DNA of 64,000 bases from the NCBI RefSeq assembly GCF_000739555.1, contig NZ_BBJN01000033.1, forward strand, positions 1 to 64,000. Reading direction: 5' to 3'. Source of the stretch: Halolamina rubra (GTDB taxonomy: Archaea > Halobacteriota > Halobacteria > Halobacteriales > Haloferacaceae). Under the pieces are notes generated by a model. The model saw nothing but the letters and a program-made list of their open reading frames with translations, did no database searches and was not told the DNA's origin. Below, piece after piece: positions 41,971-52,466 of the stretch (within the stretch, counting starts at the first letter, position 1; each line of letters starts with the position of its first letter). A program made the translations under genes and the position numbers.

Positions 41971-43185
41971 TCAGGCGAACGCGGGCGACTCGCCGGCCTC
42001 GACGGCGTCGGTCCCCTGGAGCTTCGCCCAGGCCTCCTCGAAGTCCCGGCGCTCGATCTCGGTGCGGTCGTCGCGGATCGCGAACATCCCGGCCTCGGTG
42101 CAGATCGCTTTCACGTCGGCGCCGGAGGCGTCCTCGGTCAGTTCCGCGAGTTCGGCGAAGTCCACGTCGTCGGCGACGTTCATGTCGCGGGTGTGGATCT
42201 GGAAGATGAGCTCGCGACCCTCGGGGTCGGGCTTGGGCACCTCGATGAGGCGGTCGAAGCGACCGGGGCGGAGGATCGCCTCGTCCAGCATGTCGAAGCG
42301 GTTCGTCGCCGCGATGATTCGGATGTCGCCGCGCTCGTCGAACCCGTCCATCTCGGAGAGGAGCTGCATCATCGTGCGCTGGACCTCGGCGTCGCCGGAA
42401 GTCTTCGAGTCGGTCCGCTTCGAGGCGATCGCGTCGATCTCGTCGATGAAGATGACCGCGGGCTCGTTCTCGCGGGCGACCTCGAACAGGTCGCGGACGA
42501 GCTTGGCGCCCTCGCCGATGAACTTGTGGACGAGCTCGGAGCCGGCCATCTTGATGAAGCTCGCGTCGGTCTCGTTGGCGACCGCCTTCGCGAGCATCGT
42601 CTTCCCCGTCCCGGGCGGGCCGTGGAGCAGGATCCCGCTCGGGGGCTGGATGCCGACCGTGTCGAACGTCTCGGGCTGCTGGAGCGGCAGTTCGACCGTC
42701 TCGCGCACCTCGCGCATCTGGTCCTGCAGGCCGCCGATGTCGCCGTAGGTCACGTCCGGCGAGTGGTCGATCTGCATCACGCGGGCCCGCACGTCCGTCT
42801 CGCGGGTGAGCTTCTGGACGACCGACAGCGAGTTGTTCACCGCGACGCGGTCGTCGGGCTCGATCTCCTCCCGCATCTCGTCGGTGACCTCCGTCAGCGC
42901 CTCCTGGTTGTTGCCGTGCTGCTTGATGACGACGCCGTCGTCGTTGATCTCCTGGACCGTCGCGACGAACAGCGGCGACTGCTTGAGCTTCTCGTTCTCG
43001 TGGGAGAGCCGTTCGAGCTTCTGCTGGTACTTGTTGTTCTCGGCGTTCGCGTCGAGCAGGCTGTCACGCATCTGCTCGTTCTGGTCCTCCAGATCCTCGA
43101 GACGCTCGCGCAGGGACTCGATCTTCTCCTGTTGCGACGCCGTCTCCTCGTAGGGGAGTTCGACGTCGTCAACCGTATCGCTCAT
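41971..43185 (-). CDS. pan1: Proteasome-activating nucleotidase (PAN)
   Basis: The 404-residue AAA ATPase has an N-terminal coiled coil (residues 8-75), an OB domain, then Walker A GPPGTGKTMLAKAV, Walker B AVIFIDEIDAIASKR, sensor AATNRFDMLDEAILRPGRFD and a helical lid. The C-terminus ends SPAFA with aromatic Phe at the second-last position, a variant of the HbYX tail that docks on the 20S proteasome. It unfolds substrates for proteasomal degradation. Haloarchaea often have two PANs. Confidence 0.96.
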   Translation of the reverse strand: MSDTVDDVELPYEETASQQEKIESLRERLEDLEDQNEQMRDSLLDANAENNKYQQKLERLSHENEKLKQSPLFVATVQEINDDGVVIKQHGNNQEALTEVTDEMREEIEPDDRVAVNNSLSVVQKLTRETDVRARVMQIDHSPDVTYGDIGGLQDQMREVRETVELPLQQPETFDTVGIQPPSGILLHGPPGTGKTMLAKAVANETDASFIKMAGSELVHKFIGEGAKLVRDLFEVARENEPAVIFIDEIDAIASKRTDSKTSGDAEVQRTMMQLLSEMDGFDERGDIRIIAATNRFDMLDEAILRPGRFDRLIEVPKPDPEGRELIFQIHTRDMNVADDVDFAELAELTEDASGADVKAICTEAGMFAIRDDRTEIERRDFEEAWAKLQGTDAVEAGESPAFA

Positions 43186-43208
43186 TGGCGGACCGTAAGC
43201 GGCTGACT

Positions 43209-43216
43209 CTTATGAG
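43209..43216 (-). promoter_or_regulatory. TATA-like box of the PAN gene
   Basis: CTCATAAG on the minus strand lies 24-31 nt above the ATG at 43185, consistent with a leaderless transcript. Confidence 0.45.
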
Positions 43217-43322
43217 GCTTCGGGTCCCGTCGGAATCCACCGCGGGACGGACCGCAAGCACAGCGCCGCTGTCCCCCGTATCCACCCGAATCCTCAAGTG
43301 GGATTGGGCGACCAAGCCCGCC

Positions 43323-43619
43323 GTGACCGACCCGGACGCAGTCGCACGGGCGCTGGCCCGACTGGCCAGCGGCGCCGCCCGACACCGCGAGCGCGACACC
43401 GACGACACGGACTCCCGAAGCGTCGTCGCCGACGCCGAGGCGGCGATGGAGCGCGTGAGCACGGCGGCGGCGTTCGTCGACGCCGGCCGCGAGGCCGAGC
43501 TCCGCCGCGCCGTCGAGGACGCCGACGGTCGCGGTGACGACGCGCTCGCGACGCGGGGTCGGGCAGTGCTGTCGACGCTGGAGGCGTTCCGCGACGCGGC
43601 CGGCCAGGAGCGTGAGTGA
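43323..43619 (+). CDS. Haloarchaeal hypothetical protein upstream of mre11
   Basis: From the GTG at 43323 a 98-residue helical, Ala/Arg/Asp-rich product (VTDPDAVARALARLASGAAR, ...AVLSTLEAFRDAAGQERE) is encoded. An in-frame upstream ATG would add an Arg/Ser-rich leader lacking haloarchaeal acidity and was rejected. I recognise no domain. It lies 75 nt before mre11 on the same strand, so they may be co-transcribed. Confidence 0.55.
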   Translation: MTDPDAVARALARLASGAARHRERDTDDTDSRSVVADAEAAMERVSTAAAFVDAGREAELRRAVEDADGRGDDALATRGRAVLSTLEAFRDAAGQERE

Positions 43620-43694
43620 TCCTCGTCGGGGGGCCGACCACTTCCACCCCGCTCGCGCAACGCTCTTCCCGGGAGGGGTCGTAGCCGTGGGCAG

Positions 43695-44966
43695 ATGACT
43701 CGGGTGATACACACGGGCGACACCCACGTCGGCTACCAGCAGTACCACTCCCCCGAGCGCCGGGCGGACTTCCGCCGGGCGTTCGACGCCGTAGTCGACG
43801 ACGCCGTCGAGGAGGGCGTCGACGCGGTGGTGCACGCCGGCGACCTGTTCCACGACCGCCGGCCCGAACTGCCGGACCTGATGGCCGTGCTCTCGGCGCT
43901 CCGGCGACTGGACGACGCCGGCATCCCGTTCCTCGCCGTCGTCGGGAACCACGAGGCCACCCGGTCCGGCGAGTGGCTGGACCTGTTCGAGGGGACCGGG
44001 CTCGCGACGCGGCTCGACGACACGCCCGAGATCGTCGGCGACACCGCGTTCTACGGGCTCGACTGGGTTCCGGAGTCGCGCCGAGACGACCTCGAGTACG
44101 AGTTCGCCGACCACGACGCCGACCACGCGGCGCTGGTCTCCCACGGCCTGTTCACTCCCTTCGAGTTCGGCGAGTGGGACACCGAAACGGTGCTCTCCGA
44201 ATCGTCGATCGAGTTCGACGCGATGCTGCTCGGCGACAACCACAAACCCGACACCGCCGAGGTGTCGGGGACGTGGGTGACGTACTGCGGGTCGACCGAG
44301 CGCGCGAGTGCGAGCGAGGAGGACGCCCGCGGCTACAACCTCGTCACGTTCAACGATGGGGAGGTCGACATCCGTCGGCGCAGCCTCGACACACGCCCGT
44401 TCGCGTTCGTCTCCGTCGACCTCGCCGACGGTGAGGGGGTCGATCGCGTGCGCGAGCAGGTGCGCCAGCACGATTTGGAGGACGCGGTCTGCATCGTCGA
44501 GATCACCGGCGAGGGCGAGCCCGTCACCCCCGCCGCGATCGAGGAGGCCGGCGAGGAGGCGGGCGCGCTGCTCGTGCGTGTCACCGACCGCCGGGAGATC
44601 GAGGAGGAGGCCGAGATCGGCGTCAGCTTCGCCGACCCCGACGACGCGGTGAGCGAGCGCGTCGCGGAGATGGGTTTGTCGACGGCCGCCCGCGGCGTCG
44701 ACGAGACGGTTCGGGAGAGCAAAGTCGCCGACTCGAACGTGCGCGAGGCGGTGAAGAACCGCGTTTCGGAGCTCCTCGACGAGGAGCCCGACGCGTTCGA
44801 GAGCGCCGGGGGCGAGGACGGCCCGACGGGCGATGACGCCGCCGAGGACGACGACGGCGTCGACGGCGGGGCGACCGGAGAAAGCGAGAGCGGTGGCGAC
44901 GAGGCCGACGAGGAACCGGCACCACAGGACGACGCGGCGCAGGGCACCATGGAGGAGTACCTGTGA
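43695..44966 (+). CDS. mre11: DNA double-strand break repair nuclease Mre11
   Basis: The 423-residue product has the five phosphoesterase motifs: [54 protein letters not shown] and [14 protein letters not shown], which bind two Mn2+. Residues 370-415 form an acidic tail (EEDD-rich). It is the nuclease of the Mre11-Rad50 complex that processes broken ends. Its TGA overlaps the rad50 GTG start by 4 nt. Confidence 0.95.
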   Translation: MTRVIHTGDTHVGYQQYHSPERRADFRRAFDAVVDDAVEEGVDAVVHAGDLFHDRRPELPDLMAVLSALRRLDDAGIPFLAVVGNHEATRSGEWLDLFEGTGLATRLDDTPEIVGDTAFYGLDWVPESRRDDLEYEFADHDADHAALVSHGLFTPFEFGEWDTETVLSESSIEFDAMLLGDNHKPDTAEVSGTWVTYCGSTERASASEEDARGYNLVTFNDGEVDIRRRSLDTRPFAFVSVDLADGEGVDRVREQVRQHDLEDAVCIVEITGEGEPVTPAAIEEAGEEAGALLVRVTDRREIEEEAEIGVSFADPDDAVSERVAEMGLSTAARGVDETVRESKVADSNVREAVKNRVSELLDEEPDAFESAGGEDGPTGDDAAEDDDGVDGGATGESESGGDEADEEPAPQDDAAQGTMEEYL

Positions 44967-47656
44967 AGTTCGACCGCCTGCGGCTGCGGAACTTCAAACC
45001 GTACGCCGACACGGACCTGCGCTTCGAGGACGGCGTCACCGTGATCCACGGGCTCAACGGCTCCGGGAAATCCTCGCTGCTCGAGGCCTGCTTCTTTGCG
45101 CTGTACGGGTCGCGAGCGCTCGACGGCACCCTCGACGACGCGGTCACGACCGGCGCCGACGAGACCGACGTGGAGCTGTGGTTCACCCACGCGGGCGAGG
45201 AGTTCAAGATCACACGGGAGCTCCGGCGCTCCGGCGACTCGATCTCGACGCGCACCTGCACGCTCGACGCCCCCGACGGCGTCGTCGAGGGCGCCCGCGA
45301 CGTGCGGAAGTTCGTCGGCGAGGAGCTGCTCCGGATGGACAGCGACTCGTTCCGCAACTGCGCGTACATCCGGCAGGGCGAGGTGAACCGACTGATCAAC
45401 GCCTCCCCGCGGGAGCGCCGGGAGATGATCGACGACCTGCTCCAGCTGGGGAAGCTGGAGGAGTACCGCGAGCGCGCCAGCGACGCCCGGCTGGGGGTCG
45501 AGGACGTGCTCTCGGACAAGCGCGGCGGGCTGAACAAGCTCGACGAGCAGATCGAGGCGAAGCAGGCGAAGGATCTCCACGACCAGCTAAACGATCTGGA
45601 GAGCGATCTTCGGGAGCTCGACGACGAGATCGAGCGTTTCGAGGGGAACCGCGAGGACGCCCGCGAGACGAAGGAGGAGGCGGAGTCGATCATCGAGCAG
45701 GCCGAGGAGCGCGAGAGCGAGCTCGAGGAGCTGAGCGAGGAGATCGAGGAGCTCGAGGCGTCGATCCGCGAGACCGAGAGCGAGCGCGAGGCGCTGCTCG
45801 ACGAGATCACCGAGATCCGCGAAAGGATCGAGGAGCGTGAGGCCGAGATCGACGAGCTCGCCGACGCCGCCGGCATCGACGACGCGACCGAGGACGCGGT
45901 CGCCGACGCACGCGAGGCGCTCGACGACCGGGAGGAGACGGTCCGCGAGCAGCGCCAGGAGCAGCGCGACCGCGTCACCAGCCTCGAGAGCGAGGCCGAG
46001 AGCCGCCGGGACGAGGCCGAGCGCCTGCGCGAGGACGCGAGCGAGAAGCGCGAGCGCGCAGACGAGCTGGAGAGCGAAGCCGAAACCGACGAGGCCGACC
46101 TCGAGGAGCTACGTGCAGACCTGGAGGAGGTCGTCGCGGAGCGCGAGGAGATCGAGGCCCGGTTCGCCGAGGCGCCCGTCGATATCGGCGAGGCCGAGAG
46201 CCACCGAGCGGCGCTCCGCGAGGAACTCGACGACGTGCAGGCGGAGATAGAGGAGACGGTCGGTCAGCTCGCCTCGGCGCGGGACCGCGTCGAGGAGGCC
46301 GAGGAACTGCTCGAGGAAGGACACTGTCCCGAGTGTGGCCAGCCAGTCGAGGACTCCCCTCACGTCGACACGCTCGAAGCGGACCGCGAGCGCGTCGAGG
46401 AGCTGTCGGCCGAGCTCGGCCGGCTCAACGGCCGGAAAGCCGACCTCAAAGCCGACATCGAGGACGCCGAGTCCCTCGTCGACGCCGAGAGTCGCGCGGC
46501 GACCCTCGACGAGCGCCGGGAGCTACTCGAGGCCCGCGTCGAGGAGCTCGCGGACGAGATCGAGGCCGACCGCGCGGAGGCCGAGGAGCTCCGTGAGGAG
46601 GCCGACGACCTGGCGGCGGAGGCCGAGGAGGTCGAGAACGCGGCCGACGAAACCGAAACCGACGCCGAGGAGGCCCGGGAGCGCGTCGACGAACTCGACG
46701 GCGAACTCGAGGACGTCGACGGGCGCCGCGAGCGACTCGACGCCGTCGACGACACCCTCGTCGCTATCGACGACGACGAGGACGAGATCGACCGGCTGCG
46801 GGAGCAGCGCGAGAGCAAGGCCGAACTCGCCGACGAGCGCCGCGACCGACTGGAGGCGCTCCGGGAGCGCCGCGACGAGCTCCGCGAGCAGTTCGACCGC
46901 GACCGCGTCGAGAAAGCCCGAGAGAACCGGGACGAGGCCGTCGACTACCTCGAGAAAGTCGAGGCGAAGCTCGACTCGCTCGCCGAGCGCCGCGACGAGT
47001 TGACCGGCGAGATCGGCAGCGTCGAGAACGAGATCCGGGAGCTCGAGGAGCTCCGCGACGACCGCGAGGAACTCGCCGAGACCGTCGCCGACTTAGAGTC
47101 GCTCCACGAGGAGACCGAGCAGTTGGAGCGGACCTACGGCGACCTCCGGGCGGAGCTGCGCCAGCGCAACGTCGAGACGCTCGAACGGATGCTGAACGAG
47201 ACGTTCGACCTCGCCTACGGCAACGACGCCTACTCACACATCGAGCTCGACGGCGAGTACGACCTGACCGTCTACCAGAAGGACGGCACGCCGCTGTCAC
47301 CCGAGCAGCTCTCCGGCGGCGAGCGCGCGCTGTTCAACCTCTCGCTGCGGTGTGCGATCTACCGCCTGCTGTCGGAGGGGATCGAGGGCGCGGCGCCGAC
47401 GCCGCCGCTGATCCTCGACGAGCCGACGGTGTTCCTGGATTCGGGGCACGTCTCCCGGCTGGTCCACCTCGTCGAGGAGATGCGCGGGTTCGGCGTGCGC
47501 CAGATCCTGATCGTGAGCCACGACGAGGAGCTGGTCGACGCCGCCGACGAGCTCGTCACCGTCGAGAAGGACACGACGACGAACCGCTCGACAGCGCGCC
47601 GGGAGGACGCCGCGACGCTCGCCCGGGCGGAGGCGATCCTGGAGGGCGACGACTAG
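44963..47656 (+). CDS. rad50: DNA double-strand break repair ATPase Rad50
   Basis: The 897-residue product is an SMC-like ATPase. Walker A ([17 protein letters not shown]) is near residue 30. Long coiled coils (residues 150-440 and 470-740, Glu/Arg-rich) flank the zinc hook CPECGQP near residue 455. Signature [13 protein letters not shown] is near residue 783, and Walker [14 protein letters not shown] follows, with an H-loop in [11 protein letters not shown]. It holds Mre11 and tethers DNA ends. It is co-transcribed with mre11; the TAG shares CTAG with the convergent gene. Confidence 0.96.
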   Translation: MKFDRLRLRNFKPYADTDLRFEDGVTVIHGLNGSGKSSLLEACFFALYGSRALDGTLDDAVTTGADETDVELWFTHAGEEFKITRELRRSGDSISTRTCTLDAPDGVVEGARDVRKFVGEELLRMDSDSFRNCAYIRQGEVNRLINASPRERREMIDDLLQLGKLEEYRERASDARLGVEDVLSDKRGGLNKLDEQIEAKQAKDLHDQLNDLESDLRELDDEIERFEGNREDARETKEEAESIIEQAEERESELEELSEEIEELEASIRETESEREALLDEITEIRERIEEREAEIDELADAAGIDDATEDAVADAREALDDREETVREQRQEQRDRVTSLESEAESRRDEAERLREDASEKRERADELESEAETDEADLEELRADLEEVVAEREEIEARFAEAPVDIGEAESHRAALREELDDVQAEIEETVGQLASARDRVEEAEELLEEGHCPECGQPVEDSPHVDTLEADRERVEELSAELGRLNGRKADLKADIEDAESLVDAESRAATLDERRELLEARVEELADEIEADRAEAEELREEADDLAAEAEEVENAADETETDAEEARERVDELDGELEDVDGRRERLDAVDDTLVAIDDDEDEIDRLREQRESKAELADERRDRLEALRERRDELREQFDRDRVEKARENRDEAVDYLEKVEAKLDSLAERRDELTGEIGSVENEIRELEELRDDREELAETVADLESLHEETEQLERTYGDLRAELRQRNVETLERMLNETFDLAYGNDAYSHIELDGEYDLTVYQKDGTPLSPEQLSGGERALFNLSLRCAIYRLLSEGIEGAAPTPPLILDEPTVFLDSGHVSRLVHLVEEMRGFGVRQILIVSHDEELVDAADELVTVEKDTTTNRSTARREDAATLARAEAILEGDD

Positions 47657-48096
47657 GCGTCGTCGGGCGCCGACCCGTCGGCGCGCAGCAGTTCGACCGC
47701 TTCTTCGGCCGGCTCGGTCGCCGCGTAGCCGCGCTCGCCAGCGACGCGGCACTCCGCCACCAGCCCCGCCGCGCGGAGCTCGGCGAACAGCCCGTTGAAG
47801 TCGCTCTCGCACAGCCCGGACTGCGAGAGCAGGTCGACCACCGCGGTCGGCCCGTCGTCGACGAGCAGCACCAGCACCCCGAGCGTTCGCTCGTCGTGGG
47901 CCGCCGTCACGACCTGCCGGACCGGTTCAGGGATCCCCGCGGCGGCGACCGCGATCGACCCGTCGGCGACCGGCTCGACCGCGTCGGCGTCGACGCGCCA
48001 CTCCTCGCCCGTCGCGGGGTCGCGGAGCCGTGCGGTCCCGTCGGTCGTCGACAGCAACAGGTGGCGCTCGCCGTCGGGAGTCTCGACCGTTCGCAT
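47653..48096 (-). CDS. DUF7346-like haloarchaeal protein (winged-helix-like C-terminus)
   Basis: The 147-residue product has an N-terminal beta region ([30 protein letters not shown]) and a C-terminal helical part resembling a winged helix ([20 protein letters not shown], ...[20 protein letters not shown]). Family position beside rad50 is conserved in haloarchaea. A regulatory or repair role is possible but unproven. Confidence 0.68.
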   Translation of the reverse strand: MRTVETPDGERHLLLSTTDGTARLRDPATGEEWRVDADAVEPVADGSIAVAAAGIPEPVRQVVTAAHDERTLGVLVLLVDDGPTAVVDLLSQSGLCESDFNGLFAELRAAGLVAECRVAGERGYAATEPAEEAVELLRADGSAPDDA

Positions 48097-48142
48097 CGCT
48101 CGTCACCAGGAGGTTGGCGTGGAAAACGGTTCCGGGGCGGCC

Positions 48143-48571
48143 TCAGTCCTCGTCTCGGTCGTCGTCCGTGTCGGTGGCGTCGGCGGGTTCGTCGCTCTCA
48201 GTTGCGTCGTCCCCGTCGTCGGCGTCTTCGGCGTCGAACTCGCGGTAGACGCCGTACGCCCGCCAGAACGCCACCAGCCCAGCTGCGACCAGTACCGCGG
48301 AAACGACCGCGCGGCCCCGGAGCGCGTAGACGACGGGGCCGAGCGCGATCAGGAGGACGGCCGCGTTGACGTAGATCACCGCCGCCCAGAACGCCGACGC
48401 AGTCTCCGAGCCGACTTCGGTCTCCACGTCGTCGCCGCCACCGCTACCGGTGCGCTCACGGAGTTCGGCCTCCATGTCCCGGGCTTTCGGGCCGTCGTAG
48501 CCGTCGTCGGCGTCGTCGAACGGCTCGACGGTCCCCTCGACGAACGCCTCGACCGGGTCGTCGTCGCTCAC
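48143..48571 (-). CDS. Acidic protein with two membrane helices (DUF7322-like)
   Basis: The 142-residue product has an acidic N-terminus (residues 1-55), two hydrophobic segments (AFWAAVIYVNAAVLLIALGP and AVVSAVLVAAGLVAFWRAYG) and an Asp/Glu-rich tail. It resembles a haloarchaeal family known only by number. No function is assigned. Confidence 0.65.
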   Translation of the reverse strand: MSDDDPVEAFVEGTVEPFDDADDGYDGPKARDMEAELRERTGSGGGDDVETEVGSETASAFWAAVIYVNAAVLLIALGPVVYALRGRAVVSAVLVAAGLVAFWRAYGVYREFDAEDADDGDDATESDEPADATDTDDDRDED

Positions 48572-48615
48572 GGGTCACCTCCCGGGGCGAGCGAGAAAAG
48601 GGTTCCCAGTCCGCC

Positions 48616-48792
48616 TCAGCGCCGCTCCGCGAGCGACACCGTCGCGTCGCTCCGGAGCCACGCAAGCGGCGCCTCCGCGTCGTAGAACACGACGCCGCCG
48701 TCGACCTCGTACGTCTCGACGGTGTCGAAGCCGTCGTCGGTCGGTCCCGGGCGTTCCGATGCCGCCTTCGGCAGACCGCTCTCGTCGGGCAT
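48616..48792 (-). CDS. DUF7331-like small soluble protein
   Basis: The 58-residue product (MPDESGLPKAASERPGPTDD, then DTVETYEVDGGVVFYDAEAP and LAWLRSDATVSL) matches a short beta-rich haloarchaeal family. A possible start 15 nt upstream (MVLIT) lacks conservation support; the ATG at 48792 was chosen. Function is unknown. Confidence 0.62.
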   Translation of the reverse strand: MPDESGLPKAASERPGPTDDGFDTVETYEVDGGVVFYDAEAPLAWLRSDATVSLAERR

Positions 48793-48865
48793 GGTAATCA
48801 GTACCAAGCAGTCGGGTAAATGCCTTTCGGGGGTGTGCGAAACCCCGGCCCGCGGACCACCGTCG

Positions 48866-48871
48866 TTTTAA
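48866..48871 (+). promoter_or_regulatory. TATA-like box of polB
   Basis: TTTTAA lies 24-29 nt before the polB ATG at 48895. Confidence 0.5.
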
Positions 48872-48894
48872 CGCATCCCGGCAAACCACCGCCA

Positions 48895-51630
48895 ATGAGT
48901 GAGAGCGAGCAGTGGGGGCTCGACGAGTTCGAGGCTCCCGACGGGGGCCGGCCCGACGAGGAGGCGGCCGTCGTCGCCGGGGACGCCGGGCAGACTGTCA
49001 GCGAGGTGGTCGACGCCGCGGACCTGAAGTTCCCCGACAGCGACGGAGTCGTCCGGATGAAGGTCACGCAGGTCGACTACACCGTCGAGGGCTCCGGCGC
49101 CGAGGAGTACCCCGTCGTCCACGTGTTCGGCCGCACCGCCGACAACGAGTACGAACACGTCCGCGTGCTCGGCGTGGAGCCGTACTTCTACGTCCCCACG
49201 GAGAACGTCGCGGATCGCGCGCTGACCGAGGAGTACGACGCGATCCTCGACACCCGCGAGGAGGACCCCAACGGTGAGCGCTTCGAGTCGATCCGTGGCG
49301 AGCCGCTGACGAAGGTGATCGGCCGAACGCCCCGCGACGTGGGGCAGATGCGTGACGACTTCGACGAACACTACGAGGCGGACATCCTGTTCCCGAACCG
49401 CTTCCTGATCGACAAGGACGTGAGCGCCGGCCTGCAGGTGCCCGAGCGCCGCCTCGACGACGGCCGGATCCAGGTGCGCTACGACGACGAGGAGCTGGTC
49501 GCCGTCGACGCCCCGACCGAGGCCGACCTGCGAGTCAACACGTTCGACATCGAAGTCGACGACCGCTCCGGCTTCCCCGAGGACGGCGAGGAGCCCATCG
49601 TCTGTCTCACCTCCCACGACTCCTACGACGACGAGTACGTCGTCTGGCTGTTCGACGCCCCCGACGCCGAGGTCGACGCCCCCGCGGTGCTCGACGAGTA
49701 CGAGCAGATCGCCGACTCGGGCAGCGTCGACGTGCGCGTGTTCGACGAGGAGCCGGCGATGCTCGACGCCTTCGTCGAGTACGTCGAGGACACCAACCCC
49801 GACGTGCTCACGGGCTGGAACTTCGAGGACTTCGACATGCCGTACGTGCTCGACCGGCTGGAGCTGGTCGACCCCTCGACCGACTACGACCTCGACGTCG
49901 ACCGGCTCTCCCGCGTCGACGAGGTGTGGCGCTCGGACTGGGGCGGCCCGGACGTGAAGGGCCGGGTCGTGTTCGACCTGCTGTACGGCTACAAGCAGAT
50001 CGTGATCAAGGAGCTCGAGTCGTTCCGCCTCGACGCCATCGGCGAGCGCGAGCTCGACGTCGGGAAGGAGCACTACTCCGGCGACATCGGCGACCTCTGG
50101 GAGCAGGACCCCGAGCAGCTGCTGGAGTACAACCTCCGGGACGTGGAGCTCTGCGTCGAGATCGACCGCAAGCAGTCCGTGATCGCGTTCTGGGACGAGG
50201 TGCGCTCGTTCGTCGGCTGCAAGCTGGAGGACGCCCCCACCGCGGGCGACGCCGTCGACATGTACGTGCTGCACAAGGCGTACGGCGAGTTCGGCCTGCC
50301 GTCGAAGGGGCAGCAGGAGGCCGCCGAGGAGTTCGAGGGCGGCGCCGTCTTCGAACCGATCTCCGGCGTGATGGAGAACGTCACCGTGCTCGACCTGAAG
50401 TCGCTGTACCCGATGTCGATGGCGACGATCAACAGTTCGCCGGAGACGAAAGTCGACCCCGAGGAGTACGACGGCGAGACGTACCGCGCCCCCGACGGCA
50501 CCCACTTCCGGAAGGAGCCGGACGGGATCATGCGCGAGATGATCGACGAGCTCCTCACCGAGCGCGAGGAGAAGAAGGAGCTCCGCGACCAGCACGAGCC
50601 GGATTCGGAGGCGTACGAGCGCTACGACCGGCAGCAGGGCGGGGTGAAGGTGATCATGAACTCGCTGTACGGCGTCTCGGGCTGGGACCGCTTCCGCCTC
50701 TACGACACCGAGGGCGCCGCCGCCGTGACGGCGACGGGCCGGGAGGTCATCGAGTTCACCGAGACCGCCGCCGAGGAGATCGGCCACGAAGTCGCGTACG
50801 GCGACACGGACAGCGTCATGTTGTCACTTGGCGGAGAGGTATCCAAGGAGGACGCCATCGAGCAGTCCTTCGGCATCGAGGAGCACATCAACGAGCGCTA
50901 CGACGACTTCGCGAGCGACGAGCTCAACGCCGAGAGCCACCGGTTCGAGATCGAGTTCGAGAAGCTCTACCGGCGGTTCTTCCAGGCCGGCAAGAAGAAG
51001 CGCTACGCCGGCCACATCGTCTGGAAGGAGGGGAAGGACGTCGACGACATCGACATCACCGGGTTCGAGTACAAGCGCTCGGACATCGCCCCCGTCACCA
51101 AGCGCGTCCAGAAGGAGGTGATCGACATGATCGTCCGCGGCGGCGAGCTGGACGACGTGAAGGAGTACCTCCACGACGAGATCACCACCTTCGAGGAGGG
51201 GGAGGCGGACCTGGAGGAGGTCGGCATCCCCGGCGGCATCGGGAAGCGCCTCGACGCCTACGACACCGACACCGCGCAGGTCCGGGGCGCGAAGTACGCG
51301 AACCTGCTGCTGGGCACAAACTTCCAGCGCGGCTCCAAGCCGAAACGGCTCTACCTGAAGAAGGTCCACCCCGAGTTCTGGCAGCGCATGGAGAACGAGC
51401 ACGGGTTCGACCCCCAGACCGACCCGCTGTATCGGGAGTTCAAGCGCGACCCCGACGTGATCTGCTTCGAGTACGCCGAGGAGGTGCCCGAGGAGTTCGA
51501 GATCGACTGGCCGAAGATGCTCGACAAGACGCTCAAGGGGCCGATCGAGCGCGTGATCGAGGCGCTGGGGCTCTCGTGGGACGAGGTGAAGTCCGGCCAG
51601 GAGCAGACCGGCCTCGGGCAGTGGGGCTGA
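48895..51630 (+). CDS. polB: Family B DNA polymerase
   Basis: The 911-residue product has exonuclease motifs FDIEVDDRSGFPED (near residue 217), GWNFEDFDMPYVLDRL and YNLRDVELCVEID. Polymerase motifs are DLKSLYPMSMATIN (A, near 499), KVIMNSLYGVSG (B) and YGDTDSV (C, near 634). It is the replicative/proofreading archaeal PolB. No intein interrupts motif A, B or C, where haloarchaeal inteins are common. The ATG at 48895 was chosen over an open upstream frame for its leaderless promoter spacing. Confidence 0.96.
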   Translation: MSESEQWGLDEFEAPDGGRPDEEAAVVAGDAGQTVSEVVDAADLKFPDSDGVVRMKVTQVDYTVEGSGAEEYPVVHVFGRTADNEYEHVRVLGVEPYFYVPTENVADRALTEEYDAILDTREEDPNGERFESIRGEPLTKVIGRTPRDVGQMRDDFDEHYEADILFPNRFLIDKDVSAGLQVPERRLDDGRIQVRYDDEELVAVDAPTEADLRVNTFDIEVDDRSGFPEDGEEPIVCLTSHDSYDDEYVVWLFDAPDAEVDAPAVLDEYEQIADSGSVDVRVFDEEPAMLDAFVEYVEDTNPDVLTGWNFEDFDMPYVLDRLELVDPSTDYDLDVDRLSRVDEVWRSDWGGPDVKGRVVFDLLYGYKQIVIKELESFRLDAIGERELDVGKEHYSGDIGDLWEQDPEQLLEYNLRDVELCVEIDRKQSVIAFWDEVRSFVGCKLEDAPTAGDAVDMYVLHKAYGEFGLPSKGQQEAAEEFEGGAVFEPISGVMENVTVLDLKSLYPMSMATINSSPETKVDPEEYDGETYRAPDGTHFRKEPDGIMREMIDELLTEREEKKELRDQHEPDSEAYERYDRQQGGVKVIMNSLYGVSGWDRFRLYDTEGAAAVTATGREVIEFTETAAEEIGHEVAYGDTDSVMLSLGGEVSKEDAIEQSFGIEEHINERYDDFASDELNAESHRFEIEFEKLYRRFFQAGKKKRYAGHIVWKEGKDVDDIDITGFEYKRSDIAPVTKRVQKEVIDMIVRGGELDDVKEYLHDEITTFEEGEADLEEVGIPGGIGKRLDAYDTDTAQVRGAKYANLLLGTNFQRGSKPKRLYLKKVHPEFWQRMENEHGFDPQTDPLYREFKRDPDVICFEYAEEVPEEFEIDWPKMLDKTLKGPIERVIEALGLSWDEVKSGQEQTGLGQWG

Positions 51631-51698
51631 GCCCGGCGTCCCCCTGAGAGCCACAGAAGTTCGGACGCTTTTTCCCCACCCGCGCGGAACGCCGCCAC

Positions 51699-52466
51699 AT
51701 GTCCCGCTCCGTCGGCGTGGTGGTCCCCGCCTACCGGCCGGACGTGGCCCGGCTCTCGCGCTACGTCCGCGCGCTCGACGAGCGACTCGCCCCCGCCGAG
51801 CTCCGGATCGAACTCGACGACCCCGCCCCCGGCGACGCCGACGCCCTCGCCGACCTCCCGGCGACGGTGCACGTCGCGGACCGCCGCCGCGGGAAGGGCG
51901 CCGCCATCACCGAGGGGTTCGACGCGCTCTCGACGGACGTGCTGGCGTTCGCCGACGCCGACGGCTCGACGCCCGCCGACTCGGTGGCGAACGTGATCGA
52001 CCCCGTCGCCTCAGGCGAGTTCGACCTCGCGGCCGGCTCGCGACGCCACCCCGAGGCGACCGTCCAGTCCCACCAGAAGACGCTGCGGCGCTTCCTCGGC
52101 GACGGGTTCGCGTGGCTGGCCCGCCAGCTGCTCACCCCGGACCTGTACGACTACCAGTGCGGCGCGAAGGCGGTGTCGGCGAACTTCTGGTCGCGGCTCC
52201 GGCGCCACCTCACCGAGTCGGGGTTCGCGTGGGACATCGAACTGCTCGCGATCGCGGGCGCGCTCGGCGGGAAGATCGCCGAGGTACCGGTGGTCTGGGA
52301 GGACCAGCCCGAGTCGACGGTCGACCCCGTGCGCGACACGCTCTCGCTGTTCACCGGGCTGCTGGCCGCCCGCCACCGCGCGAAGGCGGTCCGGGGCGAT
52401 CGACTCCACGAGCTGCTGGCCGCACGGCTCGACCGACCACTCCTGATCGAGCGGGGTGGGCAGTGA
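51699..52466 (+). CDS. Family 2 glycosyltransferase (dolichyl-phosphate hexose synthase type)
   Basis: The 255-residue product has GT2 features: VGVVVPAYRPDVARLSRYVR, RRRGKGAAITEGFDALSTDV, the DxD motif LAFADADGSTP, and AGSRRHPEATVQSHQKTLRR with WDIELLAIAGALGGKIAEVP. It would transfer a sugar from UDP/GDP to dolichyl phosphate for N-glycosylation or polysaccharide lipid carriers. It overlaps the GtrA gene by 4 nt, the usual pairing. Confidence 0.88.
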   Translation: MSRSVGVVVPAYRPDVARLSRYVRALDERLAPAELRIELDDPAPGDADALADLPATVHVADRRRGKGAAITEGFDALSTDVLAFADADGSTPADSVANVIDPVASGEFDLAAGSRRHPEATVQSHQKTLRRFLGDGFAWLARQLLTPDLYDYQCGAKAVSANFWSRLRRHLTESGFAWDIELLAIAGALGGKIAEVPVVWEDQPESTVDPVRDTLSLFTGLLAARHRAKAVRGDRLHELLAARLDRPLLIERGGQ

